From assembly GCF_900635155.1 (NCBI RefSeq), contig NZ_LR134002.1, positions 1,178,001-1,242,000 of the forward strand: a DNA stretch of 64,000 bases, in the 5' to 3' direction. Made by a program: the position numbers and the translations under genes. Below are positions 45,615 through 55,420 of the stretch, in pieces. The notes beneath the pieces are model-generated. The model saw nothing but the letters and a program-made list of their open reading frames with translations. It was not told the DNA's origin and did not search any database. The stretch comes from Streptococcus sanguinis. GTDB lineage: Bacteria > Bacillota > Bacilli > Lactobacillales > Streptococcaceae. Each line of letters begins with the position of its first letter. Positions within the stretch are counted from its first letter, which is position 1.

Positions 45615-47393
45615 TCAAGCTTCTTCCGCCTTTTTAGAAAATTGGCTCTGATAGAGGTCATAATAAAATCCTTTATCAGCCAAGAGGCTCTCATGATTGC
45701 CTTGCTCGATAATCTGACCATCCTTGAGCACCAAAATCTTATCTGCTTCCTGAATGGTCGACAGTCGGTGAGCAATGACAAAACTGGTCCGCCCCTGCAT
45801 GAGTGTTTTCATGGCTTTCTGAATCAAGAGCTCCAGCCGTGTATCAACAGACGAGGTCGCTTCATCCAAAATCAAAATCTTAGGATTGGCCAAAAGAGCC
45901 CTCGCAATCGTAAGCAACTGCTTCTGCCCCAGCGAGATATTGCTGGATTCTTGGTTCATTTCCATGTTGTAGCCGCCTGGCAAGGTTCGGATAAAGTGGT
46001 CCACATTAGCCGCCTTAGCCGCCTCTACAATTTCTTCATCAGTGGCTTGCAAATTGCCAAAGCGAAGATTTTCCTTGATAGTCCCTTCATAAAGCCAGGC
46101 ATCCTGCAGCACCATACCGAACTGTTTGCGGTAGTCCTGGCGGGAAAGGTGGCGTATGTCATATCCATCAACTGTAATCGCACCTCTAGTCACATCGTAG
46201 AAACGCATGAGCAAGTTAATCAGCGTGGTTTTACCAGCACCAGTCGGACCAACAATAGCCACCATCTCTCCAGGTTTGACTTCCAGATTGAAATTCCGAA
46301 TAAGCGGCTTATCTGCCACATACTGGAAGTCCACATCCTTGAAGCTAACCTGACCTGTCAGATCTTGATCCAGCTTTTCTGTCCTATCATTTACTTCATC
46401 TGCTTCGTCCAGAACTTGGAAAATCCGGTCTAAAGAAGACTTGGCACTCTGCAGCTGACCAGCTAACTGAGTCAGGTTTTGAATGGGCTGATTAATCTGC
46501 CAGACATACTGAACAAAGGCTTGCATATTCCCGACTGTCAAGCGCCCTGCAATAACCTGAAGACCGCCTAGGAGAGCCAGCAAGAGGTAGGTCAGATCTG
46601 AAATAACATTCAAAACAGGCATCATCAAACCAGAGATAAAACTGGCTTTAAAACCTACTTTCTGCAAATTTTGCGTAATTTGACGAAAATCCTCCTGGGA
46701 GCTTTCTTCTCTGACATAGAGCTTCAAGATATTAAAACCTGTCAGATTTTCCTGAACAAAGCCATTCATAGCTCCCAGTGCATCTGCCTGCTGTTTAAAG
46801 TAAGGCTGGGATTTCTTCACGATAAAGCGGGCACTAAGGTAGGTAATCGGAATCGAGATTACCACAATGATACCCAACTGCAGATTGAGTACTAATACCA
46901 TGACAATAACCAAAATCAGAGTAAAGACTGCGTTGATAACCTGCAGAAAGGACTGCTGCAAGGCATTGGAAACAGCTTCGACGTCGCTGGTAAAACGCCC
47001 CAGTAAATCACCAAACTGGTGCTTATCAAAGTAAGAAACGGGGATGCGATTAATCTTATGACTAAGTTCATCGCGCAAGTCACGAATGGTAGCCTGTACT
47101 GCATTGGTCATAAAGTAATTAGAATAGTAAGAACCGATTTCATAAAAAATCGCCCGTACAAAATACAAGACCATGACCCAGCCAACATAGGACACATTAA
47201 TCTGGGCACCAGCCACACCTTTAGCCATATCCAGCAAATTATTTGTCAGTTCTGTAATGGCTAGACCTAAGACAAAGGGCTCGACGACACTCATAACGAC
47301 GCTGAGGATTTTGAGGAAAATCGCAAAGGCGACTGCAAACTTATAAACTTTTAGGTAGCTCCACAGGCGAGCAAAACTAGATGTGTTTTTCAT
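45615..47393 (-). CDS. ABC exporter half-transporter, canonical Walker B partner
   Basis: 592 residues: six membrane helices (1-320) and an ATPase domain. Walker A is GPTGAGKTTL, Walker B LILDEATSSVD with catalytic Glu, and switch His in IAHRLST. The signature is NISLGQKQ, not LSGGQ. With the partner encoded upstream it should form a heterodimer of the LmrCD/PatAB/TM287-288 type with one good and one degenerate ATP site. Substrate likely drugs or lipids, unknown. It starts 13 bp after the partner gene. Confidence 0.92.
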   Translation of the reverse strand: MKNTSSFARLWSYLKVYKFAVAFAIFLKILSVVMSVVEPFVLGLAITELTNNLLDMAKGVAGAQINVSYVGWVMVLYFVRAIFYEIGSYYSNYFMTNAVQATIRDLRDELSHKINRIPVSYFDKHQFGDLLGRFTSDVEAVSNALQQSFLQVINAVFTLILVIVMVLVLNLQLGIIVVISIPITYLSARFIVKKSQPYFKQQADALGAMNGFVQENLTGFNILKLYVREESSQEDFRQITQNLQKVGFKASFISGLMMPVLNVISDLTYLLLALLGGLQVIAGRLTVGNMQAFVQYVWQINQPIQNLTQLAGQLQSAKSSLDRIFQVLDEADEVNDRTEKLDQDLTGQVSFKDVDFQYVADKPLIRNFNLEVKPGEMVAIVGPTGAGKTTLINLLMRFYDVTRGAITVDGYDIRHLSRQDYRKQFGMVLQDAWLYEGTIKENLRFGNLQATDEEIVEAAKAANVDHFIRTLPGGYNMEMNQESSNISLGQKQLLTIARALLANPKILILDEATSSVDTRLELLIQKAMKTLMQGRTSFVIAHRLSTIQEADKILVLKDGQIIEQGNHESLLADKGFYYDLYQSQFSKKAEEA

Positions 47394-47406
47394 ATCAGTC
47401 TCCTTT

Positions 47407-49143
47407 CTATTCCTCTGCCAAAGATTGATTTTTCAGCTGCGAATCCGCAATTTCACGATAGATATCATTGGTTTCCATCAGCTCTTCATGCTTCCCGCGT
47501 CCAACGATTTCACCCTGATCCAGAACGATAATTTGGTCAGCGTCCATGATAGTTCCCACCCGTTGAGCTACAATCAGCACCGTTGCCTGACCTGTCACTT
47601 CCTTGAGGCGACGACGAAGCACCGCATCTGTCTTATAGTCCAGAGCAGAAAAAGAGTCATCAAAGATATAAATATCCGGCTTTTTGACCACCGCGCGAGC
47701 GATAGAGAGCCGTTGCTTCTGCCCTCCGGATAGATTGCTGCCTCCCTCGGCCAGATGAGTCTCAAAACGCTCTTCTCGACTCTCGATGAAGTCCTTGGCT
47801 TGAGCCACCTCAGCTGCCTGACTCAGCTCTTCTTGGCTGGCTTCTTCCTTTCCGTAGCGTAGGTTTTCCGCGATGGTTCCGGTAAATAGCAGAGCTTTCT
47901 GCGGGATAAAGCCAATCTTCTGACGCAAAGCTTTCAGATTGTACTCACGGACGTCCACAGCGTCCACTAAAATCTTACCTAGTGTTACATCGTAAAAGCG
48001 CGGAATCAACTGTACCAGTGTAGACTTACCAGAACCAGTTGAACCGATAAAGGCAATAGTCTCACCCGGTTTAGCCTTGAAGGAAATATTATGCAGTACA
48101 GGACTCTCTGTCTCACCTGGATAAGCGAAGGTTACATTGTCAAACTCCAGATAACCCTGCGTATCTGTCTCGGTTACACCATTTTCATTAGGATTGATTG
48201 AAATGGGCATGTCCATGACTTCCTTGAGCCGCTGGCTCGATACCGCCGTCCTTGGATACATAGTAAAGAGATTGGCCAAGAAGAGGAAGGACAGCAGCGC
48301 GTGAAAGCTGTATTCGATAAAGGCAACGAGATTTCCGATTTCAAGACTGCCGTCCCGCAAGGGGTCTAGGGCAAACCAGACAATGGCCACAATCATGGCA
48401 ATAATAATCTGCACAAAGAGCGGCTCAGTCAGACCAGTCAGCTTAAAGAGCTTATTGGAGTTTTGCGCATAGACCTCATTTTCATCAGCAAAACGATTCT
48501 CTTGAAATTCCTCTCTTGCAAAAGCCCGAATAACGCGTAGACCAGTCAGATTTTCCCTTACATACTGATTAATCTTATCAAGGGTCTTCTGCTGCTTTTC
48601 AGACAAGGGCTTGGTTTTAACCGCCACATAAATGACCACAACAGCCAAGAAAGGCACTGAAACAGCTACAATCCAGGCCAGAGACGGACTGGTCAGAAAA
48701 ATCATAAGAATACTGGACAGCATCATCATGGGAGTAATGACACCCATTTTCAGGGTTTGCTCTGCAAACTGCATAAGCACAAAAGCATCCGCGGTCAAGC
48801 GCGTGACCAATGAAGACACACCGATTTGCTCATACTCATGATGAGAATACTCTTGCAGCTTGGCATAGAGATCATTGCGCATGTCCTGCACCATGGTCGT
48901 CGTTAGCTTTCCAGCCGCATAAGCCAGAACAATTCGCCCCAGCACTCCTAAGATAATAACGCCAAACATGACCCAAGCCCAGAAAAAGAGCCGGTCTGTC
49001 TGCTTAGGATTGATTCCCTCATCGATCATTCGAGCCAGTACCGTTGGCAGGCCTAGATTGACAATTACAAAAAAGATTGCCGCAACAAAGTCCAAGACCA
49101 GCCACTTAGGATATCTCTTCAAATAAGACCAAATGTATAACAT
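47407..49143 (-). CDS. ABC exporter half-transporter, degenerate Walker B partner
   Basis: 578 residues, six membrane helices then ATPase domain. Walker A GSTGSGKSTL and signature NLSGGQKQR are canonical, but Walker B is YIFDDSFSALD (Asp in place of the catalytic Glu) and the switch residue is Gln (IVAQRVG). So its own site is inactive while its signature completes the partner's site. First gene of the pair, with a clear promoter upstream. Confidence 0.92.
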   Translation of the reverse strand: MLYIWSYLKRYPKWLVLDFVAAIFFVIVNLGLPTVLARMIDEGINPKQTDRLFFWAWVMFGVIILGVLGRIVLAYAAGKLTTTMVQDMRNDLYAKLQEYSHHEYEQIGVSSLVTRLTADAFVLMQFAEQTLKMGVITPMMMLSSILMIFLTSPSLAWIVAVSVPFLAVVVIYVAVKTKPLSEKQQKTLDKINQYVRENLTGLRVIRAFAREEFQENRFADENEVYAQNSNKLFKLTGLTEPLFVQIIIAMIVAIVWFALDPLRDGSLEIGNLVAFIEYSFHALLSFLFLANLFTMYPRTAVSSQRLKEVMDMPISINPNENGVTETDTQGYLEFDNVTFAYPGETESPVLHNISFKAKPGETIAFIGSTGSGKSTLVQLIPRFYDVTLGKILVDAVDVREYNLKALRQKIGFIPQKALLFTGTIAENLRYGKEEASQEELSQAAEVAQAKDFIESREERFETHLAEGGSNLSGGQKQRLSIARAVVKKPDIYIFDDSFSALDYKTDAVLRRRLKEVTGQATVLIVAQRVGTIMDADQIIVLDQGEIVGRGKHEELMETNDIYREIADSQLKNQSLAEE

Positions 49144-49182
49144 AAGTCCTCCTTCACCATCTATTCAAAAATAACTCACTCT

Positions 49183-49200
49183 AAAGTACTCAGTACCTTT
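49183..49200. promoter_or_regulatory. Palindrome in the ABC exporter leader
   Basis: AAAGTACTCAGTACCTTT contains the inverted repeat AGTAC/GTACT-like core (AGTACTCAGTACC). It lies in the 5' leader between promoter and start, together with a GC-rich hairpin GCGTGC-ATTT-GCGCGC at about 49215-49231. These may form a regulatory leader for the exporter; no specific regulator can be named. Confidence 0.4.
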
Positions 49201-49243
49201 AAAACACAGAAAAGAGCGCGCAAATGCACGCCTTAATACAAAT

Positions 49244-49272
49244 ATTATAACAAAAATATGAAGGAGGGTAAA
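49244..49272 (-). promoter_or_regulatory. Promoter of the ABC exporter pair
   Basis: -35 TTTACC (49267-49272), 17 bp, -10 TATAAT (49244-49249) with TGT before it. About 100 nt of leader to ATG 49143. The 367-bp gap 49144-49510 holds this promoter, the leader structures and the protease terminator. Confidence 0.75.
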
Positions 49273-49386
49273 GGTCATTTCAGGCTTTTTTCTGCCTATT
49301 ATCAGCCTCATAAATGACTGTCAGCAGCAAACTGCCTGAAAGCAGACCCGCAACTGTTTTAATTGCATGACTTATATAGAAAAACA

Positions 49387-49406
49387 AACCTAGTTCTCAC
49401 TAGGTT
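49387..49406 (-). terminator. Terminator of the M26 protease gene
   Basis: AACCTAGT-TCTC-ACTAGGTT, perfect 8-bp stem; minus strand continues TTGTTTTTC. It is about 105 bp downstream of the stop. Confidence 0.65.
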
Positions 49407-49510
49407 CGTCATTTCTTATCTGCAAGAAGGTCTGAGTCTAAGAGTAATTCAAGCTCTGCCCTAACATTTCAGACTTGCAACTTTGCAGACCATTTGACAG
49501 CTCAAACCAA

Positions 49511-52500
49511 TCACTTCTGGTTTTCAAAGATTGATGTTCTGAAATCTTTAGTCTGATCAAGGTAAGCTTTGAAGACTGCTTTTTTCAGCTTGTGTACAGC
49601 ACTGTCATGTTCTGGTTTATAGCCACTCCAAGAATACCAATTATCGTTTGCATCTTTGAGAACTGCTTCATCCATCAAGGTTTGCAACTCTCCAACAGTA
49701 CTTATAGTCTTAGTAGCAAAACTTGTCCATGGTTGTCTCGTATCATCAAATGTGACCTTGTTCAGGCTGTCGAACTTGTTTTTACGTTCTTCATACATAG
49801 CCTTCTTAAACTCAGTCCAATTATTAAACTGACCATCGAAGACCTTGCGTAAAACCAAGTCATCTGTTACCAGACCTCTGGTCTTACCATAGATACTGAT
49901 CGTTTTCCCGTTTTGCTTAGCATCATCTTCATACTGATTAGAGATATAAGGGACCATACCATCTTTGAAGCCCTTGGCTGCCAGAAGCTCATAAGCCATA
50001 CGCCGTCCCATAAGATCTCCAGGCGTTCCTTTTTCACTGCTTAAAGCCGAATAAATCGGAGAGAAGAGCTTAATCGTATGGTAGCCGTTTCTTTCTACAT
50101 CACCATTTTTGTACTCACGCGCTGAAAGGATATCATTTTCAATGAGACTGTCGAATGAATTTAATTTTTGCGCATCCGCCATTGTAATATTTTTTATCAC
50201 ATTCGTTGCGTAAACATCATTTCCATCCGCATCTCGGACATATTTATTATCGATTTTTCTTAGCGCGTTCACTTTCTGCACATCGGACAGGCGGTTCACG
50301 ATTGACATCCCTTCTAGGTACTCCAACATATAAATGACATCAAACATGTTATGAACATAATTTTTCAGATCATCCGCATTTTGGAAACGTTTAGTTGGAT
50401 CCAAGACTTGCAAACGAGATTTTTCCGTCACATCATTCTTGTCATATTTGAGAATTGAGTTGACTGTGATTGTCGCATCATCTGGATGATCCGGTGCTTG
50501 CAACAAGCCCTTGGCAAAGAATTCAGGACCAAGACCGCTTCTTCTTCCATATCCGCCTAAATAGATCTCGTTATCAGAATCATGCGTCATTTCATGGGTA
50601 TAGGTAATGGCTCCGTCCTTGTCCAGCATACGATAGCCCATGTAGTAAACGCCGTCCCCGGTAGCGTAAGCTCCATGCCTATTGTGTACGACCTTGTTTC
50701 CAACAGGTCCAAAGAAATACTTCATAGCTGGATTAGAACTGTCAAATTGTGCCTCCGCTGTAGCCTTGCCGACAGTAGCATCATCACCGAACTTATAGGC
50801 ATCATAGAGTAAGATATTTCGATAGAGCTTTTCACGGCCCTGCTCGTCTAATATTCTATACCAATAATCATAATGGTCGCGTTGACGTTTTGCGGTTTCT
50901 TGGGCATTATCCTCAACAAACTTATTGAGTTCTGCCCCTGCTTTGTGCTCATTATTTCTATATCTGTCATAGGCACCAAAGCCAAGACTGGATATAGTCG
51001 ATATGACAAAGACCGATCTTTCAGGCATTGTCAGCAAAGGAAGGACCATATTTCGGTATTTCCAAGTGTCGCTGGTAATTCGATCATACACCCCTATAGA
51101 GTATTTGCTGCCAGCTTGTTCTTGCTTGACCTTCACCTCATCAATAGCTGATTTTTCTTCAACGATATAAGCCTTGGTTTGCTCTTTGAACCATTGATTA
51201 TTTGTTTTGTTTGGTAAAAATACCTCTCGGTAATTGGCCAGCGTGCTAAACAAATCTTTTGTTGCATTATTGTTTGCAAGGCTGATGCTATAAGCATCTA
51301 CGTTGTTCTTGGCCAGAAGATTGTTAAAGCCAGATTTACCTAATTCAATGATTGTATCTAGAGGTGACACGTTGCCCTTACCAAAGAAATCCATGTGGTA
51401 CATGACTAAGTCTTTAATATTCACGTCACCATAGTTAAAGTTGTACCAGCGCTCTAAATAGGTCAAACCTAGAAGCAAGGCTTCCTTGTTGCGTTTGATT
51501 TTATCAACGACATAACCATTAATCGTTTGATTTTCGCTGGCAATGACTGCATCGGCAGACAAAAGTTTTTCCAGTGTATTTGCTAGATTTTCCTTGGTTT
51601 TAGCAAACTGCTCTTCTAAGTATAACTCCGTCAGTGAAACGCCTGAAGAAATACCTAGGGTGTTTCTGATAGACTCTGACTGATAATCGACCGCTCTCAA
51701 ATCAGGCAAAACTTCATTAATGATCGAACTATGACTATGCAAGAATTGATTTGGCGTATAGATGAGACCTGTATCACCCACACGGTATTCTGCTAACTTA
51801 CTAAAGTCAGATTGGTAGGTGAGATCTAGCTTTTCAGATGAATGATCTTTATAATGAAGCAAGAGCTTATTCGCCGCTTCTTTATGCGAAGCAATATCTG
51901 TAATCACTTCATTATCCTTCATCATGACTGCAGATAAGATTTCTTTTTCAAACAAAGTGCTATCTTCTTTTACCAGATTACCGTATTTGACAATGGTTGC
52001 CTTATTATAAAACGGCAGTAATTTTTCAATATTCTTATATGCTAAAGCTCGACTGGCTTGATAGTCTTCAACCTTAGAAAAATCACTTTCTTTATTAGTG
52101 CTAGTCAGTAGGGGTTCAACAATCGGTACAGAAAGAGGGTTGATTTCAGATTTCTTACTTGCGATTTGAGAAGCATCAAGGATTGTTCCTCTCTCTTCAA
52201 GAGATTCCTTGGTCACAACCTCATCCTTTTCAAGAGTCACTTTGTAGACTCTGTTGTCTTTGTTGCTAAATGAGTCAGTTATCCTCATCCCTCGATAGTG
52301 ATAGCCACTAATCGCATTCCCGTTCATAACATTAACATCACTAAGAACATTATGCAATCTTCCAGCATGTCTCTCTTCGTTAGACTCTCTATCCCATAAG
52401 TAGCCAGCTACACCTGCAACACTTCCAAAGCGCTTCGCATTATTAATGTTGCCCTCGGCGTAACTATTGCTGATAAGCGCATCTTTCTCGACAAGACCTG

Positions 52501-55135
52501 CAAGGCCGCCGACAGTTTGGTTTGTACTATCCGCATTTGACGAGATGGTAATTGTAGCTTTTGACTTATCAACTACTGCGTTGATGCCAGTCAGTTGACC
52601 TACTAATCCTCCGATATCGTATGGTGCCTTCGTTTCATAGGAGTTGATAATTCTTCCCTTGAAACTGCTGTTCTTAATCTTAGAATTATCAGCTTTCCAC
52701 ACCAAGCCACCAATGCCACGTTCGCCAGCCAGAACACCGTCTACATGGACATTGTTAATTCTTGTTGCATTATTCGCTTCATTTGCAAGGGCTCCAATAT
52801 CAGTTTTCCCAGAGATATTTGCATCTTTAAGAGCTAGATTTTCTACAGTAGCAGCGCTCAATGTGTCAAATAAAGGCTTCTTCAAATTATAAATAGCATA
52901 ATTTTTTCCGTCTTTGCTGCCAAAGAGCTTACCAGTAAATCTGCCCTTTATATAACTGCTAGCGCCATTTTCTAGTTCAACCTCATTGGCATTCAAACTA
53001 GCACCTAAATAATAAGTTCCATTGAGATCGTTATTTATAGCTTGAACCAAGTTACTAAAGGAAGTAAAGTTTGTGACTTCTTTCGCTGCCTTTTTAGCTA
53101 GATAGAAGGTAAAATTGTCCTCGTATTTATTGTCAATGTCCTGTTTTAATTTTTCAGCACTTGCTGTAATTTTATAAACTGGCTGACCATCTTTCGTGCT
53201 ATCTACTATTGAAGAAATCGGCAAGAAAACATCTTTAAATTTAGAAGATTTCACTTTCACAAAATAATTCTCTTTGTTGCTTGGAATGGCCTCCAGAGAA
53301 ACGTGCTGCTTGTATTTTCCATCAGTTAGACTATACAGCTCTACATCAGATACATTTCTTAGCTCGATATTCTTTTCTGGTTCTTGCTTCTGCTCTTTTG
53401 GCTCTTGAGCTTTTTCAGCAGGATTTTCCGCTTCTGACGCCGCTGGTTCGATGTTTCCGGTATATTCTTGCGGAGGCTCTACCTGCTCGGGCTCTACTAT
53501 GGCTCCTGATTGAACGCCTGTATACTCTGGCAATGGAGTCACTTGTTCGGGGGCTACTACTGCACCTGATTGAACGCCTGTATATTCAGGCGACGGGGTG
53601 ACTTGTTCGGGGGCTACTACTGCACCTGATTGAACGCCTGTATATTCAGGCGACGGGGTGACTTGTTCGGGGGCTACTACTGCACCGGTTTGAGTTCCCG
53701 TATACTCTGGCAATGAAGTCACTTGCTCAGGTTCAACAATTGCGCCTGATTGAGTTCCTGTGTATTCCGGTAATGGTGTAACTTGCTCGGGAGCGACCAC
53801 CGCGCCTGCTTGAACCTCTGTATATTCTGGTAAGGGAGTCGCTTGTTCGGGTGCCACTACTGCACCTGATTGAACACCAGTGTATTCTGGTAACGATGTA
53901 ACTTGCTCGGGTTCAACGATGGCGCCTGATTGGACACCACCGATTTCAGGTTCAATTTGTTCAGGCTCAACTATAGCTCCAGATAATGCACCTGTATACT
54001 CAGGCAATGAAGCCACCTGCTCAGGCTCAACGATTGCGCCAGATTGGACGCCTGTGTATTCTGGTAAGGGAGCGACTTGCTCGGGTTCCACCAAGTTAGA
54101 AGCTACTAGCTTTTCACTTGGCGTTTCAAGCTTTTTAGTCCCTTTTTCCACTATTTTAGGAGTCGCTTCCTCTATTTTAGTCGAAAGAACTTCTCTTGAA
54201 ACTTCCGCATTATCTACAGTAAAAATTCGAACGACTTCGATTTTACGGCCTGGTTTGCCTTCTTGTTTTACTCTTACAGTACCTTCAGCTAAATCAGGAT
54301 TCTCTTGTATTTGTTCTCCAAAGGCTATCTCAGTTTCAATGTTCTCTTCTTTGTATAATAGCTCAGGCTTAGCTACTCGGCCAGACAAGACTTCATCTTG
54401 AGGCTCAATTGTATTGACGCCAAGAGTTTGATTTTTCAGCCCATTCTTATCAAAAGAAACTGAATAATCTAGCTTCTTATTTTGGTTTAAAGTTTCTTTA
54501 TCTAGATTAGCATTCTGCTGATTATCAAGCATCTTATTGTCTAATAATTTCTGAATCGATTCATCTTTTATGTAGCCAACATAGGTATAGCCCGAGATCT
54601 CACCTGGTGACGGCAGACTTTCCCCAGCTGACACTTGATATTCCGCATTATACTGCAGTAAGATCCCATTCTCCAGTGCATCGACGGATAGTATCAAACC
54701 TCCTCCGACACCAGCACCCACCAAAACAGTCAATAGGAACTTGCTTTGAACCTTTCTTTTTGACACAACAAAAACAACCAATCCTATCGTCGTTAACAGA
54801 CCGGCCGTCATCATAGTATTGGAGTTGTTGCTGTCGCCTGTATTCGGTAAGGTTTTTGCTCCAGTATTTGAGTTTAACCTGTAGACAAGATAGTAAGTTT
54901 CCTCGTTGCCTTCTGACATTTTAGGAAATCCACTTACAATCAACTCCTTTTCTTGCGGAGTTATTTCAGTATCTGTCACGTATTTATAGTGTACATTCAA
55001 CTTCTCCTGTGCTTGAACAGAGTCAACCCCAACGATAGAAACAAAAAACAAACTAGAAATAGCAGCCGAAACAAGCCCGACAGCTAATTTCCTAAAAGCA
55101 AAACGAGTTTGCTTCTCCCCAAAAAACTTTTTCAT
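49511..55135 (-). CDS. iga: M26 zinc metalloprotease, IgA1 protease type, cell-wall anchored
   Basis: Surface protease of 1874 residues. Order: YSIRK-like signal (FAFRKLAVGL, residues ~12-42), N-terminal sorting motif LPNTG (96-100) followed by two membrane segments (~107-148), a G5 domain (~265-335), ten ~20-residue repeats plus a partial one (349-561), GLUG repeats (~830-910) and the M26 catalytic part. Zinc site HEMTH at 1514-1518, with Glu1538 as probable third ligand. An N-terminal LPxTG is typical of streptococcal IgA1/Zmp proteases. Ten 20-residue repeats recall the S. sanguinis IgA1 protease; ZmpB/C specificity is the alternative. Regulation: cre-like site at its promoter. Confidence 0.88.
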   Translation of the reverse strand: MKKFFGEKQTRFAFRKLAVGLVSAAISSLFFVSIVGVDSVQAQEKLNVHYKYVTDTEITPQEKELIVSGFPKMSEGNEETYYLVYRLNSNTGAKTLPNTGDSNNSNTMMTAGLLTTIGLVVFVVSKRKVQSKFLLTVLVGAGVGGGLILSVDALENGILLQYNAEYQVSAGESLPSPGEISGYTYVGYIKDESIQKLLDNKMLDNQQNANLDKETLNQNKKLDYSVSFDKNGLKNQTLGVNTIEPQDEVLSGRVAKPELLYKEENIETEIAFGEQIQENPDLAEGTVRVKQEGKPGRKIEVVRIFTVDNAEVSREVLSTKIEEATPKIVEKGTKKLETPSEKLVASNLVEPEQVAPLPEYTGVQSGAIVEPEQVASLPEYTGALSGAIVEPEQIEPEIGGVQSGAIVEPEQVTSLPEYTGVQSGAVVAPEQATPLPEYTEVQAGAVVAPEQVTPLPEYTGTQSGAIVEPEQVTSLPEYTGTQTGAVVAPEQVTPSPEYTGVQSGAVVAPEQVTPSPEYTGVQSGAVVAPEQVTPLPEYTGVQSGAIVEPEQVEPPQEYTGNIEPAASEAENPAEKAQEPKEQKQEPEKNIELRNVSDVELYSLTDGKYKQHVSLEAIPSNKENYFVKVKSSKFKDVFLPISSIVDSTKDGQPVYKITASAEKLKQDIDNKYEDNFTFYLAKKAAKEVTNFTSFSNLVQAINNDLNGTYYLGASLNANEVELENGASSYIKGRFTGKLFGSKDGKNYAIYNLKKPLFDTLSAATVENLALKDANISGKTDIGALANEANNATRINNVHVDGVLAGERGIGGLVWKADNSKIKNSSFKGRIINSYETKAPYDIGGLVGQLTGINAVVDKSKATITISSNADSTNQTVGGLAGLVEKDALISNSYAEGNINNAKRFGSVAGVAGYLWDRESNEERHAGRLHNVLSDVNVMNGNAISGYHYRGMRITDSFSNKDNRVYKVTLEKDEVVTKESLEERGTILDASQIASKKSEINPLSVPIVEPLLTSTNKESDFSKVEDYQASRALAYKNIEKLLPFYNKATIVKYGNLVKEDSTLFEKEILSAVMMKDNEVITDIASHKEAANKLLLHYKDHSSEKLDLTYQSDFSKLAEYRVGDTGLIYTPNQFLHSHSSIINEVLPDLRAVDYQSESIRNTLGISSGVSLTELYLEEQFAKTKENLANTLEKLLSADAVIASENQTINGYVVDKIKRNKEALLLGLTYLERWYNFNYGDVNIKDLVMYHMDFFGKGNVSPLDTIIELGKSGFNNLLAKNNVDAYSISLANNNATKDLFSTLANYREVFLPNKTNNQWFKEQTKAYIVEEKSAIDEVKVKQEQAGSKYSIGVYDRITSDTWKYRNMVLPLLTMPERSVFVISTISSLGFGAYDRYRNNEHKAGAELNKFVEDNAQETAKRQRDHYDYWYRILDEQGREKLYRNILLYDAYKFGDDATVGKATAEAQFDSSNPAMKYFFGPVGNKVVHNRHGAYATGDGVYYMGYRMLDKDGAITYTHEMTHDSDNEIYLGGYGRRSGLGPEFFAKGLLQAPDHPDDATITVNSILKYDKNDVTEKSRLQVLDPTKRFQNADDLKNYVHNMFDVIYMLEYLEGMSIVNRLSDVQKVNALRKIDNKYVRDADGNDVYATNVIKNITMADAQKLNSFDSLIENDILSAREYKNGDVERNGYHTIKLFSPIYSALSSEKGTPGDLMGRRMAYELLAAKGFKDGMVPYISNQYEDDAKQNGKTISIYGKTRGLVTDDLVLRKVFDGQFNNWTEFKKAMYEERKNKFDSLNKVTFDDTRQPWTSFATKTISTVGELQTLMDEAVLKDANDNWYSWSGYKPEHDSAVHKLKKAVFKAYLDQTKDFRTSIFENQK
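53453..54091 (-). repeat. Ten tandem 60-bp repeats (one 54 bp) plus a partial copy in the protease gene
   Basis: Encodes the unit V-E/A-P-E-Q-V-x-x-L/S-P-E-Y-T-G-V-Q-S-G-A-I/V ten times, then a truncated eleventh. Copy 3 lacks two residues. Two neighbouring units (plus-strand 53521-53700) are almost identical at DNA level, showing recent expansion. Proline- and acid-rich, probably an extended stalk through the cell wall. Confidence 0.9.
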
Positions 55136-55200
55136 AAAAACCCTTTCAAATTATTCTAAAAAGAATAACAAATCCTTTAACCAGAGAACGAGCAACAATA

Positions 55201-55279
55201 TCAATTGCATTCATTCATCTGAATCCCCCTAACAAAAATTCCCTAATCAACAATCTCATATAACTTTTATCTTATTCAT
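55201..55279 (-). other. Two mini-ORFs in the protease 5' leader
   Basis: Between promoter and protease start are ATG at 55279 (MNKIKVI, stop at 55256) with AGGAG 5 bp upstream, and ATG at 55218 (MNECN, stop at 55201) with GGGGG upstream. A 7-bp hairpin TTATTCT-TTTT-AGAATAA then precedes the protease ribosome binding site GAAAGGG. Could be a leader-peptide control region or chance. Confidence 0.3.
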
Positions 55280-55310
55280 AATATCTCCTAAATCGCAATA
55301 ATCTGTCTAA

Positions 55311-55348
55311 ATTATATCATACAATCCTATTTTTTGTTAGCGTTTTAA
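55311..55348 (-). promoter_or_regulatory. Protease promoter with overlapping cre-like site
   Basis: Extended -10 TGA-TATAAT (TATAAT at 55311-55316). Just upstream TTAAAACGCTAACA (55335-55348, minus strand) matches the cre consensus at 13 of 14 positions and overlaps the -35 region, implying CcpA repression. The leader is about 170 nt. Confidence 0.65.
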
Positions 55349-55369
55349 CATAAAAATAATTTTGGGATA

Positions 55370-55397
55370 CAAAAAAACCAAGTCTTTCGACTTGGTT
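55370..55397 (-). terminator. Terminator of rplJ-rplL
   Basis: AACCAAGTC-TTTC-GACTTGGTT (55376-55397), perfect 9-bp stem, followed on the minus strand by TTTTTTT. Confidence 0.88.
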
Positions 55398-55420
55398 GAT
55401 TTCTATGCATGGAAACTCTA

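Noticed and set aside
45642..46433. 263-residue plus-strand frame opposite the ABC exporter gene
   Set aside because: Long but antisense to conserved ATPase motifs, no family resemblance, no initiation signals.
53453..54091. Regular ~60-bp repeats as a CRISPR array
   Set aside because: Repeats are contiguous, in frame within the protease gene and without unique spacers.
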